NCBI GenBank assembly: GCA_040954595.2
Contig: CM082588.2
Span: 11,284,001-11,348,000, forward strand
Direction of reading: 5' to 3'
Source: Balanoglossus misakiensis
Taxonomy: Eukaryota > Hemichordata
DNA: 64,000 nt
Shown here: in pieces, positions 36,080 to 46,860 of the stretch
How the letters are laid out: every line of letters begins with the position of its first letter
How positions within the stretch are numbered: position 1 is the first letter of the stretch
Notes under the pieces: generated by a model
The model's input: only the letters and a program-made list of their open reading frames with translations
The model's database searches: none
What the model was told of the DNA's origin: nothing
Translations under genes and position numbers: made by a program

Positions 36080-36400
36080 TTCAACAATCCTTAGAAGACA
36101 GGAACGTCAGAGGTTGAATCTTGATGGGAAAAGGCGAGGTATCGCTGGTTATCATCGGCGTACTGATGAAATTGTAGGATGTGGGGACGAATCGGTTTAC
36201 TATAAAGTGGGGCTATATAAATGGTGAACAACAGAGGGGCAGTGGCACCCCGTATACGAGAGGTGACTGTGAACTTGCAGTGTTTTCGATGATTACAGTT
36301 TGATATCTATATTGAAGGTAAGATGTAAACCATGTTAGTACTGTGTCTGAGATGCCAAGGTTCGATAGTCTACAAAGAAGTATCCCGTGATGCAAATGTA
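36080..36400 (-). pseudogene. Non-LTR retrotransposon reverse transcriptase fragment
   Basis: The minus strand reads HGILLCRLSNLGISDTVLTW, FTSYLQYRYQTVIIENTASS and YGVP. After a one-base frame change it continues LLFTIYIAPLYSKP and FHQYADDNQRYLAF. These are the conserved RT blocks of CR1/Jockey-type LINEs: the G-I-S...W-F-x-S-Y-L block, G-V-P before L-L-F-x-I-Y, and the catalytic YADD. The frameshift near the GVP block and the short length show it is dead. The exact clade is not determined. Confidence 0.85.
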
Positions 36401-38125
36401 CAACTGAAGAAAAAAGGAATCACAAATCTTAAAACTAAGATGCCGTTAAGAATTAAATTTCGCGAAAAGGAAGTGACGAAATACGTACATTTTCAGGTGC
36501 TCTACAACAAGTAGTCTCCCTATCATCCCTATTGGAGCATGCAGCTAAAATTTACCATGACGTCATTGATTCTACGCGAACGTTTTTCTAATGGCGATAA
36601 ACATATTTTGTATAACTTGTGCTCAAACGCCCGTGAATCTCACTCGCAAAAATTCACAAGTGGCGCATACAACACTAGGAAGAAAATTGTTTAGCAGTCT
36701 ATAGAGTTTGTGACCTGAGATTTGGAAGTAAAAGTTAAACTTGAGACAGAAGTGATTGAAGAGTAAAGAAACTTTTGAAGTGTTAAGAAAGTTATCGCAT
36801 TCCTGATGAAAAGAAAAGAAAATACAATACATTCATTGTTTTAAGGAACACAAGGAAGACAAGTACTATGCAATCAGAGTATGCATGGATCATTCATCTA
36901 AAAATATATCTCCGCGTCTTTTGGCGGGTAAAAATAAAATGCTGGAACGGTCTTTTGGATGGCGGACTATTTGTGTCCTTCTTGTCCTCCGAACGCAAGT
37001 GGTCGAGTAGGTTTATTTCATTAAATTCTTATATTCTCAGTTGCTACCATAAATACCCAGTGTTCGTGTCGATGTATCTGGACGTCAGCACGATTCCATA
37101 TAGGTACCTCTCAGTATTAGCCAAGCGAGTTATCCCCATCGATAGAGTTTAATTCCCCGTTACATTCCCAACACCAATCCTCCCGCGTGACATTGAGGTT
37201 GAAGGTATACAAGCCTTAGGAATCATGCAACCATCCAGAAAGTGTAATAAATTTTGAAGCTATGATGTGAGTTTTCAGTTCGTTTCTTCTTTTGATTTGT
37301 TGATGTAACATTGTGCGTTTTAAATAAAAGATAAAAAAATGTACAGCAATGACGTCACAAAATTCACTGGTATTGATAAAGCTATATTATATCATATATT
37401 ATATGTGTTAAATACTACCGTATCTCATTATTGCAGTATTTCGTGCTTTAACACAAAATACGCGAATAGGGTTTAATACAAAACTAAATGACACAATTTC
37501 TGTTTCTTTGCCAAAATTCTTAATCACAAGATCAACCCATCCTTACGCCTCTACTCTATTGCTAAGAGAAACCAGCGTCCGTAACATGCATTGTGAAACC
37601 CCTCAACAACATGCATGTCAACACTTCATTTTTTCTCCAGCATTGTCAGTTTGGTACTCTGACAACTCACGGGGCATCATGGGACAATATTAAAGCTGAT
37701 TCAGTGTTTATGTGCATAAAACACACGGCGGTGGAAACATTCGTTTTAAATTATTGTGGACGCGCGCACGCCCTTGTCTGTGTACAGGTACTTGATGCTT
37801 GTCTACAGTCACGTGAAACGCTGTTGGTAGTACCCTAGAAGATAGATATCTTTAATCAGAACTTTGGTAAGGAAGGTTTGAGAAGTCCATTCTATGTAAA
37901 GAAAGTTTAAGAAGTGTGTTACCAAAGGGTGTGGGGGTGGCTGGGGGGTCATCAATATATCACTCTGCATCACGTTCACAGAAAAGGTCGCGACACGCCC
38001 ACAAATCCACTCACGACTTGCGTCACCGGTTACAGGAGTTCGTACAAAAGTGTGGTTTATGCACATTTACACTGAATCAGTTTTTTTGGCCCATGATGCC
38101 CATGGGCAAATACAGGCCACGATGC
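36401..38125. other. Unassigned stretch
   Basis: No exon with family features. Open frames at 36868-37152 and 37508-37838 (plus) and 38066-37809 (minus) are not supported by splice sites or motifs. Several AT-rich blocks occur at 37320-37500. Confidence 0.4.
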
Positions 38126-38129
38126 CTCC

Positions 38130-38190
38130 AGAATGATGATGGCAATGATGGTGATGATGATGATTGTGGTGGTGGTGGTGGTGGTGATTG
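38130..38190. repeat. (GATGGT)/(GGT)n microsatellite
   Basis: GATGATG and GGTGGT runs, followed by a pyrimidine-rich TCC/TTC stretch to 38375. Confidence 0.9.
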
Positions 38191-38399
38191 AGCTTTAATT
38201 TCCCTTTCTTCCTGTCTAACCACTTCCTCTCTCACCTTCACTTATTCGGTCTCTCCCCTCCCCTTCTGTCAAAGTCCTCCCCTCATTCCCTTTCCATCCT
38301 GACATTCTCATTTCCGCCCTCTTGCTTTTCTTCTCCTTTCTCACATTCCTTTTCTCACCTCTCCCCCCCCTCCGTAACATGTTATGTAATATATAAAGT

Positions 38400-39010
38400 A
38401 AAAAAGTCCAAAGCATGATGTTATCACAGATGACATTTGGAATGTATTATTGTACTATGTGGTTTAATTTCAAACATAGTGGAGTTATTTATTGGCCAGT
38501 ATTTAAGCATGTTTAAAGAAGTCAAACAGCATAATAGGCACATTTCATATCAAACAAAATTGATCAAATAAGCTCAAAAGAGGATTTGAACAATTTGTCC
38601 CTTTAAGTAATGTTCAATATTAGATTTACACTTGTGATTGTATGTCATCTCCCTTTTGTTAGAAACCTCACAGTCATATAATAAACAGGTGACCTGACAA
38701 TCATTTGAAATACCAAACTTCGGCAGCTATTCCAGTTTGGTCCAAAAACCTAATTTTAACTGGCACCTCAACTTTAGGACTATTATGGATGTTGCTGAAA
38801 CTTCAAGTGGGCTGCTTGTGAAGAGGAAGACGTGGAGTGTCTCTCAGACAACGCTGTGCTCAGTCAGAGATAAAGTCAAAATATGGATTTGACTTGCAAC
38901 AGTAATTTGTTAGTTAAGTCAAATTCAACTTAAATCTGTCTCTTTGGGTCAGTCTTAACGGGTGTAGCATGCTGGAAGGGTGTGCTTACCCATTTCCGAC
39001 ACCTAGTACC
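38400..39010. other. Unassigned stretch
   Basis: No gene or repeat is recognised. A short frame starting at 38787 (MDVAETSSGLLVKRK...) could be an exon, but nothing supports it. Confidence 0.4.
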
Positions 39011-39012
39011 AC

Positions 39013-39460
39013 AGGGGGCTGCAAACATGAAAGTTATAAATGGCGAAGTACGTTCCATTCTGCGTTTTCCCAACCTGTCTTATCATTTGCTAATCCAGAA
39101 TAAAAGCTATCCATTTCCCATTAATCACCTGCTAACGACTTAATCTGTGTGCCCCATCCACGGATTAAGTTAATAAAGTAAACATCGGTCAGCGAGTACT
39201 GGGTATTCTCTTACCAAGTGAGAACTGACCGATGTTTACTTAATCCACTAAATCCGTGGATGGGGCACACAGATTAAGTCGTTAGCAGGTGCTTAATGGG
39301 AAATGCAATAGTTTGTATTCTGGATTAGCAACTGCTAAGACAGGTGGAGGTAACACAGAAAAATAAACAAGCGCAAAGACTGTTCATCAATTAATGTTTA
39401 TTGGGGGAAAATGCAGGAACTCCGCCATTTATAACTTTCATGTTTGCAGCCCCCCTGTGC
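39013..39460. mobile_element. Foldback MITE, about 450 bp
   Basis: Almost the whole length is one inverted repeat. The ends are CACAGGGGGCTGCAAACATG and the reverse complement of CATGTTTGCAGCCCCCCTGTG. The inner arms 'gctaacgacttaatctgtgt' and 'acacagattaagtcgttagc' pair around a short loop near 39214. 'agtac' occurs just outside both ends, two bases away on the right, and may be the target duplication. No coding capacity. Confidence 0.85.
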
Positions 39461-41097
39461 GAGTACTACCACTTAGCAGTGGTTCAAGATGATCCTGTTG
39501 AAATTGTAAGTTTTTTCTCTTATTTCTTTTTTGAACCTGGACCTGGTAATTAGCTTAGCTTTAGTAATATTGATTATTGGACCTGGTTTGATGTCTTATT
39601 ATAACAACTACAGAAGAATCTCTGGACACAGTGAAATACACTCCAGGGTTATGGTAATGACTGACAAATTGTCAGTTTAAAAAAGTAGACAAAGAACTCA
39701 GTTAAATATTATAATAAAAATATGCTTTAATATAAGGAAAAGGTGCAATTGATATACTTGTAATTAAAACTTAAATATAATGATGAAATTCTTCAACTGT
39801 TCTGTAGTTGCACCAGTATTTGTATAAGCTAAAAATGTTGACTTCTGGCAGGACAACTCAAACAGATATTAAACTTATTTATAGTACTTCCACTTCATGA
39901 CTTTGTTCAAAAATTTCCCAAACTTATTTCATTGTTGATGAGTTGTCACCTCCGAACAACACAAAAAGGAACAGTTTGTATAAAAAAGTAATTTTGCATG
40001 AATCTTAAACATACATGCACAAGTTGAGTGAATAACACAATATAATCATATTCTACAATGAATTACAATATCAAGATTAAGGGTTTCACATATGACATTA
40101 CATTGCTACATTTTATATACATGAATTTAATTTGAAAAATTTCCATTGATCTATAACACCATGAATAATATAAAAATATGCGAATAAATACTTTGAATTA
40201 TTATATATACATGTCAGGTCTCAAAGTGAGTAACTATATTTCCATTCACCTATGAACTGGTTATTAACCAAATGAAATGATAGGATCTTTTATTTTGAGG
40301 ATCTTATAATTGTGATCATACACATCCATATTCCAAAATTCACATGCCAAACAAATATCAGATTTATACGGCCAGATGTAAAGACAGTACAAGGGGCAAA
40401 AAAATTGATAATAGTTAATCATCATCTCCCTTCTTTTACAGTCTTGGAGAATGGTGACGGTTGAAGTCAAATTAAAGAAAAATATCAAGAAAAATATCAA
40501 AATTTGAAGCACTAATTCAGGAGGATATATATCATCGGGAGGTAGTCACTGAATATATTGAGAGAAATAATTCATAATCTATGCATTTGGATGAAAAGAC
40601 CTTCTACCTGATCAAGTTAAGGATAAATGCTGCCTTGTATGGATACAGAAGCAAGTCAGCATGCAAAGGGAGAGCTGAATTGGTACACAGTTAAATTTGT
40701 CCTCCAAATTCAACAAAAATATGTTGTTGTTTAGGAATTCTCGTATTATCATATCTTTTTCATTACACAATACCTTATAATAAGTCATAACAAATTTTTA
40801 AGGAAAATTCTTTAAAATATGTAAAATATATAGCCTTATAACCAACATACTTTAAAGATGATTATTTATGATCATTTCATTCAGATGTTGCTAAGAGTGT
40901 AATAATAAAGATCTGTTTCACTCCAACCAATTTAATGTGCGCTTATCACAGTACTGTCGTCTGACAAAGCATAACTATTATTGTTATCATTTATGGGATT
41001 ATACCAAGCTTATCACAGTACTGTGTCAACTCACAAAATGAAACCATTCTAGTTATCATTTGAATTATACCATACATGTACACACAGAGATGGCACA
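39461..41097. other. 3' flank of the membrane-protein gene, probably its 3' UTR in part
   Basis: AT-rich, no other gene. On the minus strand AATAAA occurs near 40290, so the 3' UTR could run from 41097 to about 40270. A 'cttatcacagtactgt' word is repeated at 40943 and 41009. Confidence 0.45.
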
Positions 41098-41362
41098 TTA
41101 GAAGTATCTGTCTCCGTGACTCTCATGAAATAGTTCATTTCTACTCTTAAGAGGCCTTGGTCTCCATTCCTCACTTCCACTGGCACTACCACTGTCGCCA
41201 CTATACATGGGATTGTAGTGATAGATTTCTCTGAAGGCTTCCTCATCTTCCACACTTTTCCCTGCCTTGCTATCAACATCATCTGTATCATCAAACCAAT
41301 GGATATCCATAGTTGCCTCTTGTTCTTCCCAGCCTGGATGTTTCTTTCCTCCAAGAGCACAC
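41098..41362 (-). CDS. Membrane-protein gene, last exon: cytoplasmic tail
   Basis: Encodes the 87 C-terminal residues after the membrane helix, ending GDRYF and TAA (41100-41098). It is entered at 'gacattcag|G' in phase 2, completing the Arg codon left by the previous exon. The tail is acidic (WFDDTDDVDSK, SVEDEEAF) and contains Y-H-Y-N-P-M-Y, an NPxY motif as used for PTB-domain adaptors and clathrin-mediated uptake, then a Gly/Ser stretch. No kinase or death domain is present. Confidence 0.85.
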
Positions 41363-41714
41363 CTGAATGTCAAATAGTTGAACATCATCAATGTGGGATT
41401 TGTTGTGATGTTGTTACTACTGTAGAATAACGCAGGTGGTTGTTGGACACTTTGCGGTCTGGTCGCGTGACTTTGCCTTGTTAGCCGCCATGCATGTTGA
41501 ACGCAAATTATACCATGATGCACTGCAGTTACCCTATACGCTAATAGGTCTATGCATGAACTCTTTGAATAAATTTGCTTCCACGATACAGATGTGATTA
41601 TTTTTCACGTTGCCTCATGCATGTATGGAAAGATACAGGTAAATTCCCAGTTTTCTGATGGGCAACATGTCTACAGCTGTCTCGATTCTACTCTGGTAGT
41701 ACTAAATAACTTAC

Positions 41715-41811
41715 CGTTGGTACATGAGTAACATTATTACACCAAGCACTAACACAGCCGCTAAACCTCCCGCAACACCACCAATGATGACAGCTGTGTC
41801 AACGGAGGAAT
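41715..41811 (-). CDS. Membrane-protein gene, transmembrane exon
   Basis: 97 bases, phase 1 in and phase 2 out, with good borders ('cttacag|AT', 'CG|gtaagt'). After DSSVDTA it encodes one hydrophobic helix of about 23 residues (VIIGGVAGGLAAVLVLGVIM and LL) ending MYQR, a stop-transfer arginine. GG and GxxxG-like spacing in the helix could favour helix pairing. Confidence 0.9.
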
Positions 41812-42078
41812 CTGTAAGAGTTTAAATATTTCTATTTGTCACGGGGGCGATATGCTACGATAAAAGCAAGAAAACCATTCATTATGATGCTTAACTATTG
41901 TAAAATGGTTAGTTGACCAAAAATCTAGTTATACTGCAGATGTTGCAGTTTCACCATTTTCACAAATATTTTCAAGACAACGTAAACTGTAATCATGTAG
42001 ATCAAACAAATGTGTAAACTTTAGTGAATATTGTTTTTCAATCTTGAGTTATTAAAAGACAAAGAAATGTATACACAC

Positions 42079-42207
42079 CTTTAACTTGCATTGGTATTCT
42101 CTGGCGGCAAGTTTCACCTTGATATTCATCAGTACATTCACAAACAGGATTGCCATCACTGTCCTTGATGCAAACAGCATTGTTTGAGCAGAACCCTTCA
42201 CATTTAT
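42079..42207 (-). CDS. Membrane-protein gene, EGF module 2
   Basis: 129 bases, phase 1 on both sides. Six cysteines in EGF spacing: C-E-G-F-C, N-N-A-V-C, NPVCECTDEYQGETC. It lies next to the membrane exon. It lacks the calcium-binding D-x-N/D-E start. Confidence 0.9.
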
Positions 42208-42501
42208 CTAGACACAAGAATAAAATCACATCACATTATTCTACCTGACGAACCATTTGTATTAGACAAGAACTAAACCCACTTGCAGATTCATTTCTTA
42301 CAAACGGAACGGAAGTTGTGTGCTGTCGAACATTGATTCACTATATATCCACATGTACCGGGTGAATAACATAAACAGTGTCTTGTATCAAACATAATTA
42401 ATGGAAAAAAGGGCAGCAAGAGCTATACTAAATCAACAGTAGTGTCTACGTTTTAGCTGTACATATTTCTGTTGACATTTCAGTTGTAGATAGTTACATA
42501 C

Positions 42502-42624
42502 CTGTACAAGTTATTCCATCACCAGTGAAACCAGTTTTGCAAGTGCATTCATATCCTGGTACAAGATTCCTGCAAGTGGCATTTGGGTGACAGTCATCCA
42601 GACCAAGACGACATTCATGTGCAT
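42502..42624 (-). CDS. Membrane-protein gene, EGF module 1
   Basis: 123 bases, phase 1 on both sides. Begins DAHEC and ends GYECTCKTGFTGDGITC, a cbEGF-like pattern (D-x-x-E-C, aromatic before C-x-C). The NAT sequon is a potential glycosylation site. Confidence 0.9.
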
Positions 42625-43192
42625 CTAGAAAACAAAAATTCTTGCAATGTCTTTAACTGACCACCAAATAAAACTATGGGATCTTCATACATATCACCAG
42701 TTAAAGGTATACGGTCACCTATGGAAAATTAGCTATAGTTACCATGGCAAAAGGAGATCTAGCCAATCACAGATTTTCAGTGGGTGGCACATGCAAAAAA
42801 GAGCGCCACCATATGTTCTTTAGAACTCTCATATACTCCATTTCAGCCATATATGGGCGTTTGTAAATTGGAGGTGACTGTATACCTTTAAGTTAGATGA
42901 CTACCCAGATGCAGTGCATGGTTATCACATTCCATAGCCTAACATGTAGAATTCTGAGAAAACAGTATTACAATATTGTTATTTCCGTGAAATTTTCAGA
43001 AAAGGTGTTAAAAGAGGAGCATTATTAAATTATATAAAAATGTTGGATCACACAACATATCAAATGATACTCTAAATAAAGAAGAAAATTTCTTATAATG
43101 AAGTGTTTGTGTCAGATTGAACAGTTAAGGTTGATCTCCACAAGCACTTCATGCATGTTATCAGTTCTATGATTATGAAAAATTATTCCTAC

Positions 43193-43354
43193 CATCACAT
43201 TCTGTTTCATATAGGGCACCCTCTCTGCCTGTAGTGTAGCCAGTTGGGCATGGTTGACAAGCATCCTGGTTGAATTCAAAGTTATATGTTCCAACAGGGC
43301 ATTTCTCACATCTATAGGACTCCTGATTCAAGTACCAACCAACATTGCAGTAAG
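43193..43354 (-). CDS. Membrane-protein gene, GCC2/GCC3 module D
   Basis: 162 bases, phase 1 in and out. Pattern C-x3-W-Y ... RCEKCPVGTYN ... C-Q-P-C-P-T-G-Y-T-T ... E-T-E-C, the ephrin-receptor-like (GCC2/GCC3) cysteine module found in SVEP1/polydom and SCUBE proteins. Confidence 0.9.
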
Positions 43355-43491
43355 CTGTTGATGGAATGGAAAAAGAGCATAGAATAAAATTGGAGGACTA
43401 TCATTATTCTGAACAACTGAGGCACAATAATACAACCTTCAGTTCAGTACAGTTGAGATACAACATGAAAAGTTGTATACATAATACTTAC

Positions 43492-43659
43492 AAACATTAC
43501 AATCTTCACTTAAGGTTGAACCGACTGCTCTTGTGGTGAAGCCAAATGGGCACGGCATACAAGATGGCTGAAGTTCAGCATTTGATCGATAGGTTCCCAT
43601 GGGACACGACTCACAAGACCCATTGACACTAAGTTGGACTCCCACTGATTTACATACCT
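43492..43659 (-). CDS. Membrane-protein gene, GCC2/GCC3 module C
   Basis: 168 bases, phase 1 in and out (acceptor 'caattacag', donor 'GTTT|gtaagt'). Reads VCKSVGVQLSVNGSCESCPM, then C-M-P-C-P-F-G-F-T-T-R-A-V-G-S-T ... D-C-N-V. Joins module D as C-N-V-S-Y-C. Confidence 0.9.
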
Positions 43660-43904
43660 CTGTAATTGAGAAGATTAATTTTTTGATATTCACGATTATC
43701 TGCTTTTCACTCACGTGAATTTGTTAAACTGTTGAATATGTTACATATCTGGCGGTTCTAAAGTAAAAACCTACTCGGAAAAAAGTTTACTGGATGCCGA
43801 AATATTGCTTGCCTGTCACTTACAAATGATAACGCCATGGGTACGTCACATGGCCAGATCATGTGATTGATAGTCAAGAATAGCAAATAACACAAGTACC
43901 TAAC

Positions 43905-44065
43905 CTGACATTGTGACTCATCAGTAGCTCCTTCAACTAATGTAAGCATTTCCTTTGGGCAAGTATTACACACAAACTTTCCTTCTTCTGATTGCCAGAA
44001 TCCAATGGGGCAGCTTTGGCACTAAGAAGTCCCGTTGTCAAAGTAGTGACCAACATCGCACCTCT
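43905..44065 (-). pseudogene. Membrane-protein gene, GCC2/GCC3 module B, with an in-frame stop
   Basis: The acceptor 'tattgcag' and the module text are clear (CDVGHYFDNGTS, stop, CQSCPIGFWQSEEGKFVC, NTCPKEM ... SQCQ). TAG at 44024-44022 replaces the residue before C-Q-S-C. With the only canonical donor (CAG|gttagg) the exon is 161 bases, one short of a phase-1/phase-1 module, so it would also shift the frame into module C. Since modules here are phase symmetric, skipping this exon would keep the frame if exon A ends in phase 1. A sequencing error could explain one defect but less easily both. Confidence 0.75.
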
Positions 44066-44326
44066 CTGCAATAGACATCATTGTTGAAAAATTATTTTTT
44101 CAACCAAAGAGATGAACATTCCAATTGTCATTCTTTCCATATTGGATCACATCACAATAATTTGATATATACGTCACAATTCCCGTCAAGGGGTATGGGG
44201 TTTTATCGGGCCAGTGGCATGAGTGAGGCTAGACGCTAGTTTTGGAAGCAAAGCGGACAAAATACGGCTAGATACTAGGCTATGGCTGTGGACGAGGAGG
44301 AGATATTGCCTTCTGTTATACATAAC

Positions 44327-44487
44327 AAAACACTGCAAGATGGATAATGATCTCTTTCCCCTGGTGACTCCATTATTTGGACAGGCATTGCATGCTGTTT
44401 GTCCTTCAAGGGGTTGATAATATCCAATTGCACAAGGATGGCACTGACTCAGCTCAGTGTCATGGTACGACCCTTCAGGACACAATA
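44327..44487 (-). CDS. Membrane-protein gene, GCC2/GCC3 module A (3' end uncertain)
   Basis: Entered in phase 1 at 'tttccacag|TA', continuing the C-G of the previous exon as E-E-C-V-L-C-P-E-G-S-Y. Cysteine text SQCHPCAIGYYQPLEGQTAC and NACPNN is a GCC2/GCC3 module. The 3' border is unclear: the nearest canonical donor (TTTT|gttatg) gives 161 bases and phase 0, the same one-base shortage as module B. The region directly 3' (44175-44290) is a fragment of the giant repeat. Confidence 0.75.
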
Positions 44488-45081
44488 CTGTGGAAATACA
44501 AAATGTTGAAGGCAGATGTATACATTGTTCATGTACTGATCATTATGCATTAATGGTTTAAAACACAACTACAATTGTAACACACAGCATTCATTTTGGC
44601 CAGTTTTTCACTCTTGTGTCTACAAGTGGGATTGCAGTTGTGTGTGGTTGAATGTTGATTCACTATATATCCACATGTAGAATAACATTAACTGTGTCTT
44701 CTATCAAACATAATTAATGGAAAAAGGGCAGCGAGAAAGAGACTTTGTCCCTCCTTGGTATGAGCATATCAAATCAATTATTTCCTTATATCACCTCTTG
44801 GTTGGGTTGTATTTACCACTCACACTTGTCTTTAATTTGTACACTGCGACTCACAACCACACTCGCAGCAATACGGCCCACCTAACAGGTCATATCAGGC
44901 GATATAAACATATTAACATCTACACCTTTTTATAATATTAATTTTGGACACAGTTTTAATCCTTTCACCACCATGGTTCAGTCCAAACCAATTGTTTTCT
45001 ATGGTAAGGTTTGACCTCTATAGAGGAAACTGGGAGTGAAAGGGTTAAAGTACATAACAACTGAGGAGTATAGGCACTCAC

Positions 45082-45230
45082 CACATTCTTCTCCAACAAG
45101 AACACTACCATTGGAACAGAATATTGTACTTTCAACTTGTAATGTCTCAGCGTCGACCGAATATTCAGCTGTATCAAAAGGACCATTGTTGACTGCATCT
45201 TCAATAACTACAGCTGCAGCATCAGCAGAG
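45082..45230 (-). CDS. Membrane-protein gene, exon between the furin-site domain and the GCC modules
   Basis: 149 bases, phase 2 in and phase 1 out, with good borders ('atccattag', 'TGTG|gtgagt'). Encodes SADAAAVVIEDAV ... STIFCSNGSVLVGEEC. Together with the preceding exon it forms one domain that I recognise only as the linker type seen between sushi and GCC2/GCC3 modules in such proteins. Confidence 0.8.
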
Positions 45231-45798
45231 CTAATGGATAAAACAACATGCAAAAAATTCTTACATATGCCACATTACAATACCAACCGGAAGTGTGTAC
45301 TGTAAACTGGGTTGTTTTCACGACAGGAAATTTTCGCGATATTAAAAGAGGCGACTGTTACGTGAGGACGAATTTTCGAGTTCTCGTATTTCACTAACTG
45401 CATCATTATCTCCAAAAACATTTTACACAACTTTTTATTTTATCGTTTTTTTGACCAGCGCATGTTTTGCAGAAATTTACTGCTCGCGAAAATAACACGT
45501 TTTGCAGTATATTTCGAATGCATGAATCTTTAGAATACAGGATGCCGCAACATGAAGGAAGGTGGGCAGAACTGATGGGGTTGCCAAAAACTGAAAATGT
45601 TTGAGTGTTAAAACACAAAATAATTTGTTTTCACTTGCATGAATGGAATATTTTGCAATAATGCAAACACCAGCTGTATAGGGAATACAGAGCTGGTCCT
45701 CACACAGCCTGGGATCAGTACCCTAGACATGTCACCAAAGTCATTTCAATAGAACAGAAGGGGAATAAAATACTCGAAAAATAACAATTACTACTCAC

Positions 45799-46051
45799 GC
45801 ATTGGTTGTGAAACTGAACTGAACCACAAGCTGAGTATCAGCCTGTCTCTTTCTTCGGTTTGAGGCGCCGCAGGTTATTTCAAGGTCATCAAAGTTGCAT
45901 TCACCGCCACAAATACCAAACAAATCATTCAGATAGTTGATAGTGTTCATAAAACTGATCCTCAATTGCTGGATGACACCATTGTTACATGTACCAGCCT
46001 GTGAATTGTATGACACGCCACAATTCACTCCACGTTGAGTCTTCCCAGGAG
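45799..46051 (-). CDS. Membrane-protein gene, domain with RRKR site
   Basis: 253 bases, phase 1 in and phase 2 out ('ctactgcag', 'AATGC|gtgagt'). Encodes RGVNCGVSYNSQAGTC, FGICGGECNFDDLEITC, then SNRRKRQADT. R-R-K-R is a furin-type cleavage site in a cysteine-rich extracellular region. No named domain is assigned with confidence. Confidence 0.8.
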
Positions 46052-46454
46052 CTGCAGTAGAACAATACAAACAAACAAATTTTGTTAAAGATGCAATTTT
46101 CAATCTAGCGAACGATGTATTGACTTAGACTGCTAAACCGCTTAGCCAATCAGGAAAGTTACAGCTGCTTACCCAGAACAAAATATTAAGAAAATAGCTC
46201 AAATGTACTGGAGCTTTATATTGGGGTAAGCAGATATGATGTTAACAGATTATCTACCTGTAATCACAACCTTGACATACTGTAAAGCAAGAATTTGCAT
46301 TACTCATATTTCTGTTTTCATTTATAACTAAAAGAAAATTGTCTCAATGCTGGAATACCCCCTCTCACAACTCTCTCTCTTTGGAGAATTTTCTGAATGT
46401 GCATGTGCAACCTGATTATATTTCTTTACTGATACCAAATTTTTTTTTTCTCAC

Positions 46455-46649
46455 CTGAACATCCAGGGAAGGTGAATTCCTCGTCTGGATTCTCAGGATT
46501 AAAAGATCCTTCACTATGGCAGAGATAGTAAGGTGCTGGCAGGCTTGCAAACTTGTACCCTGGTAAACAATCCACCTGACAGAACACACCCGACTCAAAC
46601 TCATTACAGATGGAAATACCTTTAACTGGTGGTGCTGGCTTTTCACAAT
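46455..46649 (-). CDS. Membrane-protein gene, sushi-like module, acceptor missing
   Basis: Phase-correct text from 46649 reads CEKPAPPVKGISICNEF, then VFCQVDCLPGYKFASLP, YYLC and FTFPGCS, a sushi/CCP-type module with two additional cysteines. The donor (TCAG|gtgag) is good. At the expected 5' border the minus strand reads 'catcatttgATTGTG', with no AG. The next phase-compatible AG (exon from 46625) would remove the first cysteine. Either the acceptor is mutated or an unusual site is used. Confidence 0.75.
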
Positions 46650-46689
46650 CAAATGATGTAAAAGAAAGGAGAACACAGTTTATTTGTCT

Positions 46690-46860
46690 ATATATATATT
46701 TTTAATTTTATTTCATCTATCATCCAACAGGCAAATACTACCCAAATGTCTGTGTCTCATATATCATCCAACAGGCAAATACTACCCAAATGTCCAGGTC
46801 TAGGTAACGAACCCACAACCCTAGCCACTAGGGCACAATGCCTCTTTTACCAGGTTCACA
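46690..46860 (-). repeat. Short tandem duplication and tRNA-like SINE fragment in an intron
   Basis: 'atcatccaacaggcaaatac' occurs twice about 45 bases apart (46723, 46768). Beside it the minus strand reads 'gccctagtggctagggttgt' and 'gggttcgttacc', resembling tRNA A and B boxes, so a tRNA-derived SINE remnant is likely. Confidence 0.45.

Noticed and set aside
41098-41523. 141-residue reading of the last receptor exon
   Set aside because: The extra N-terminal part lies upstream of a clear acceptor and is intron.
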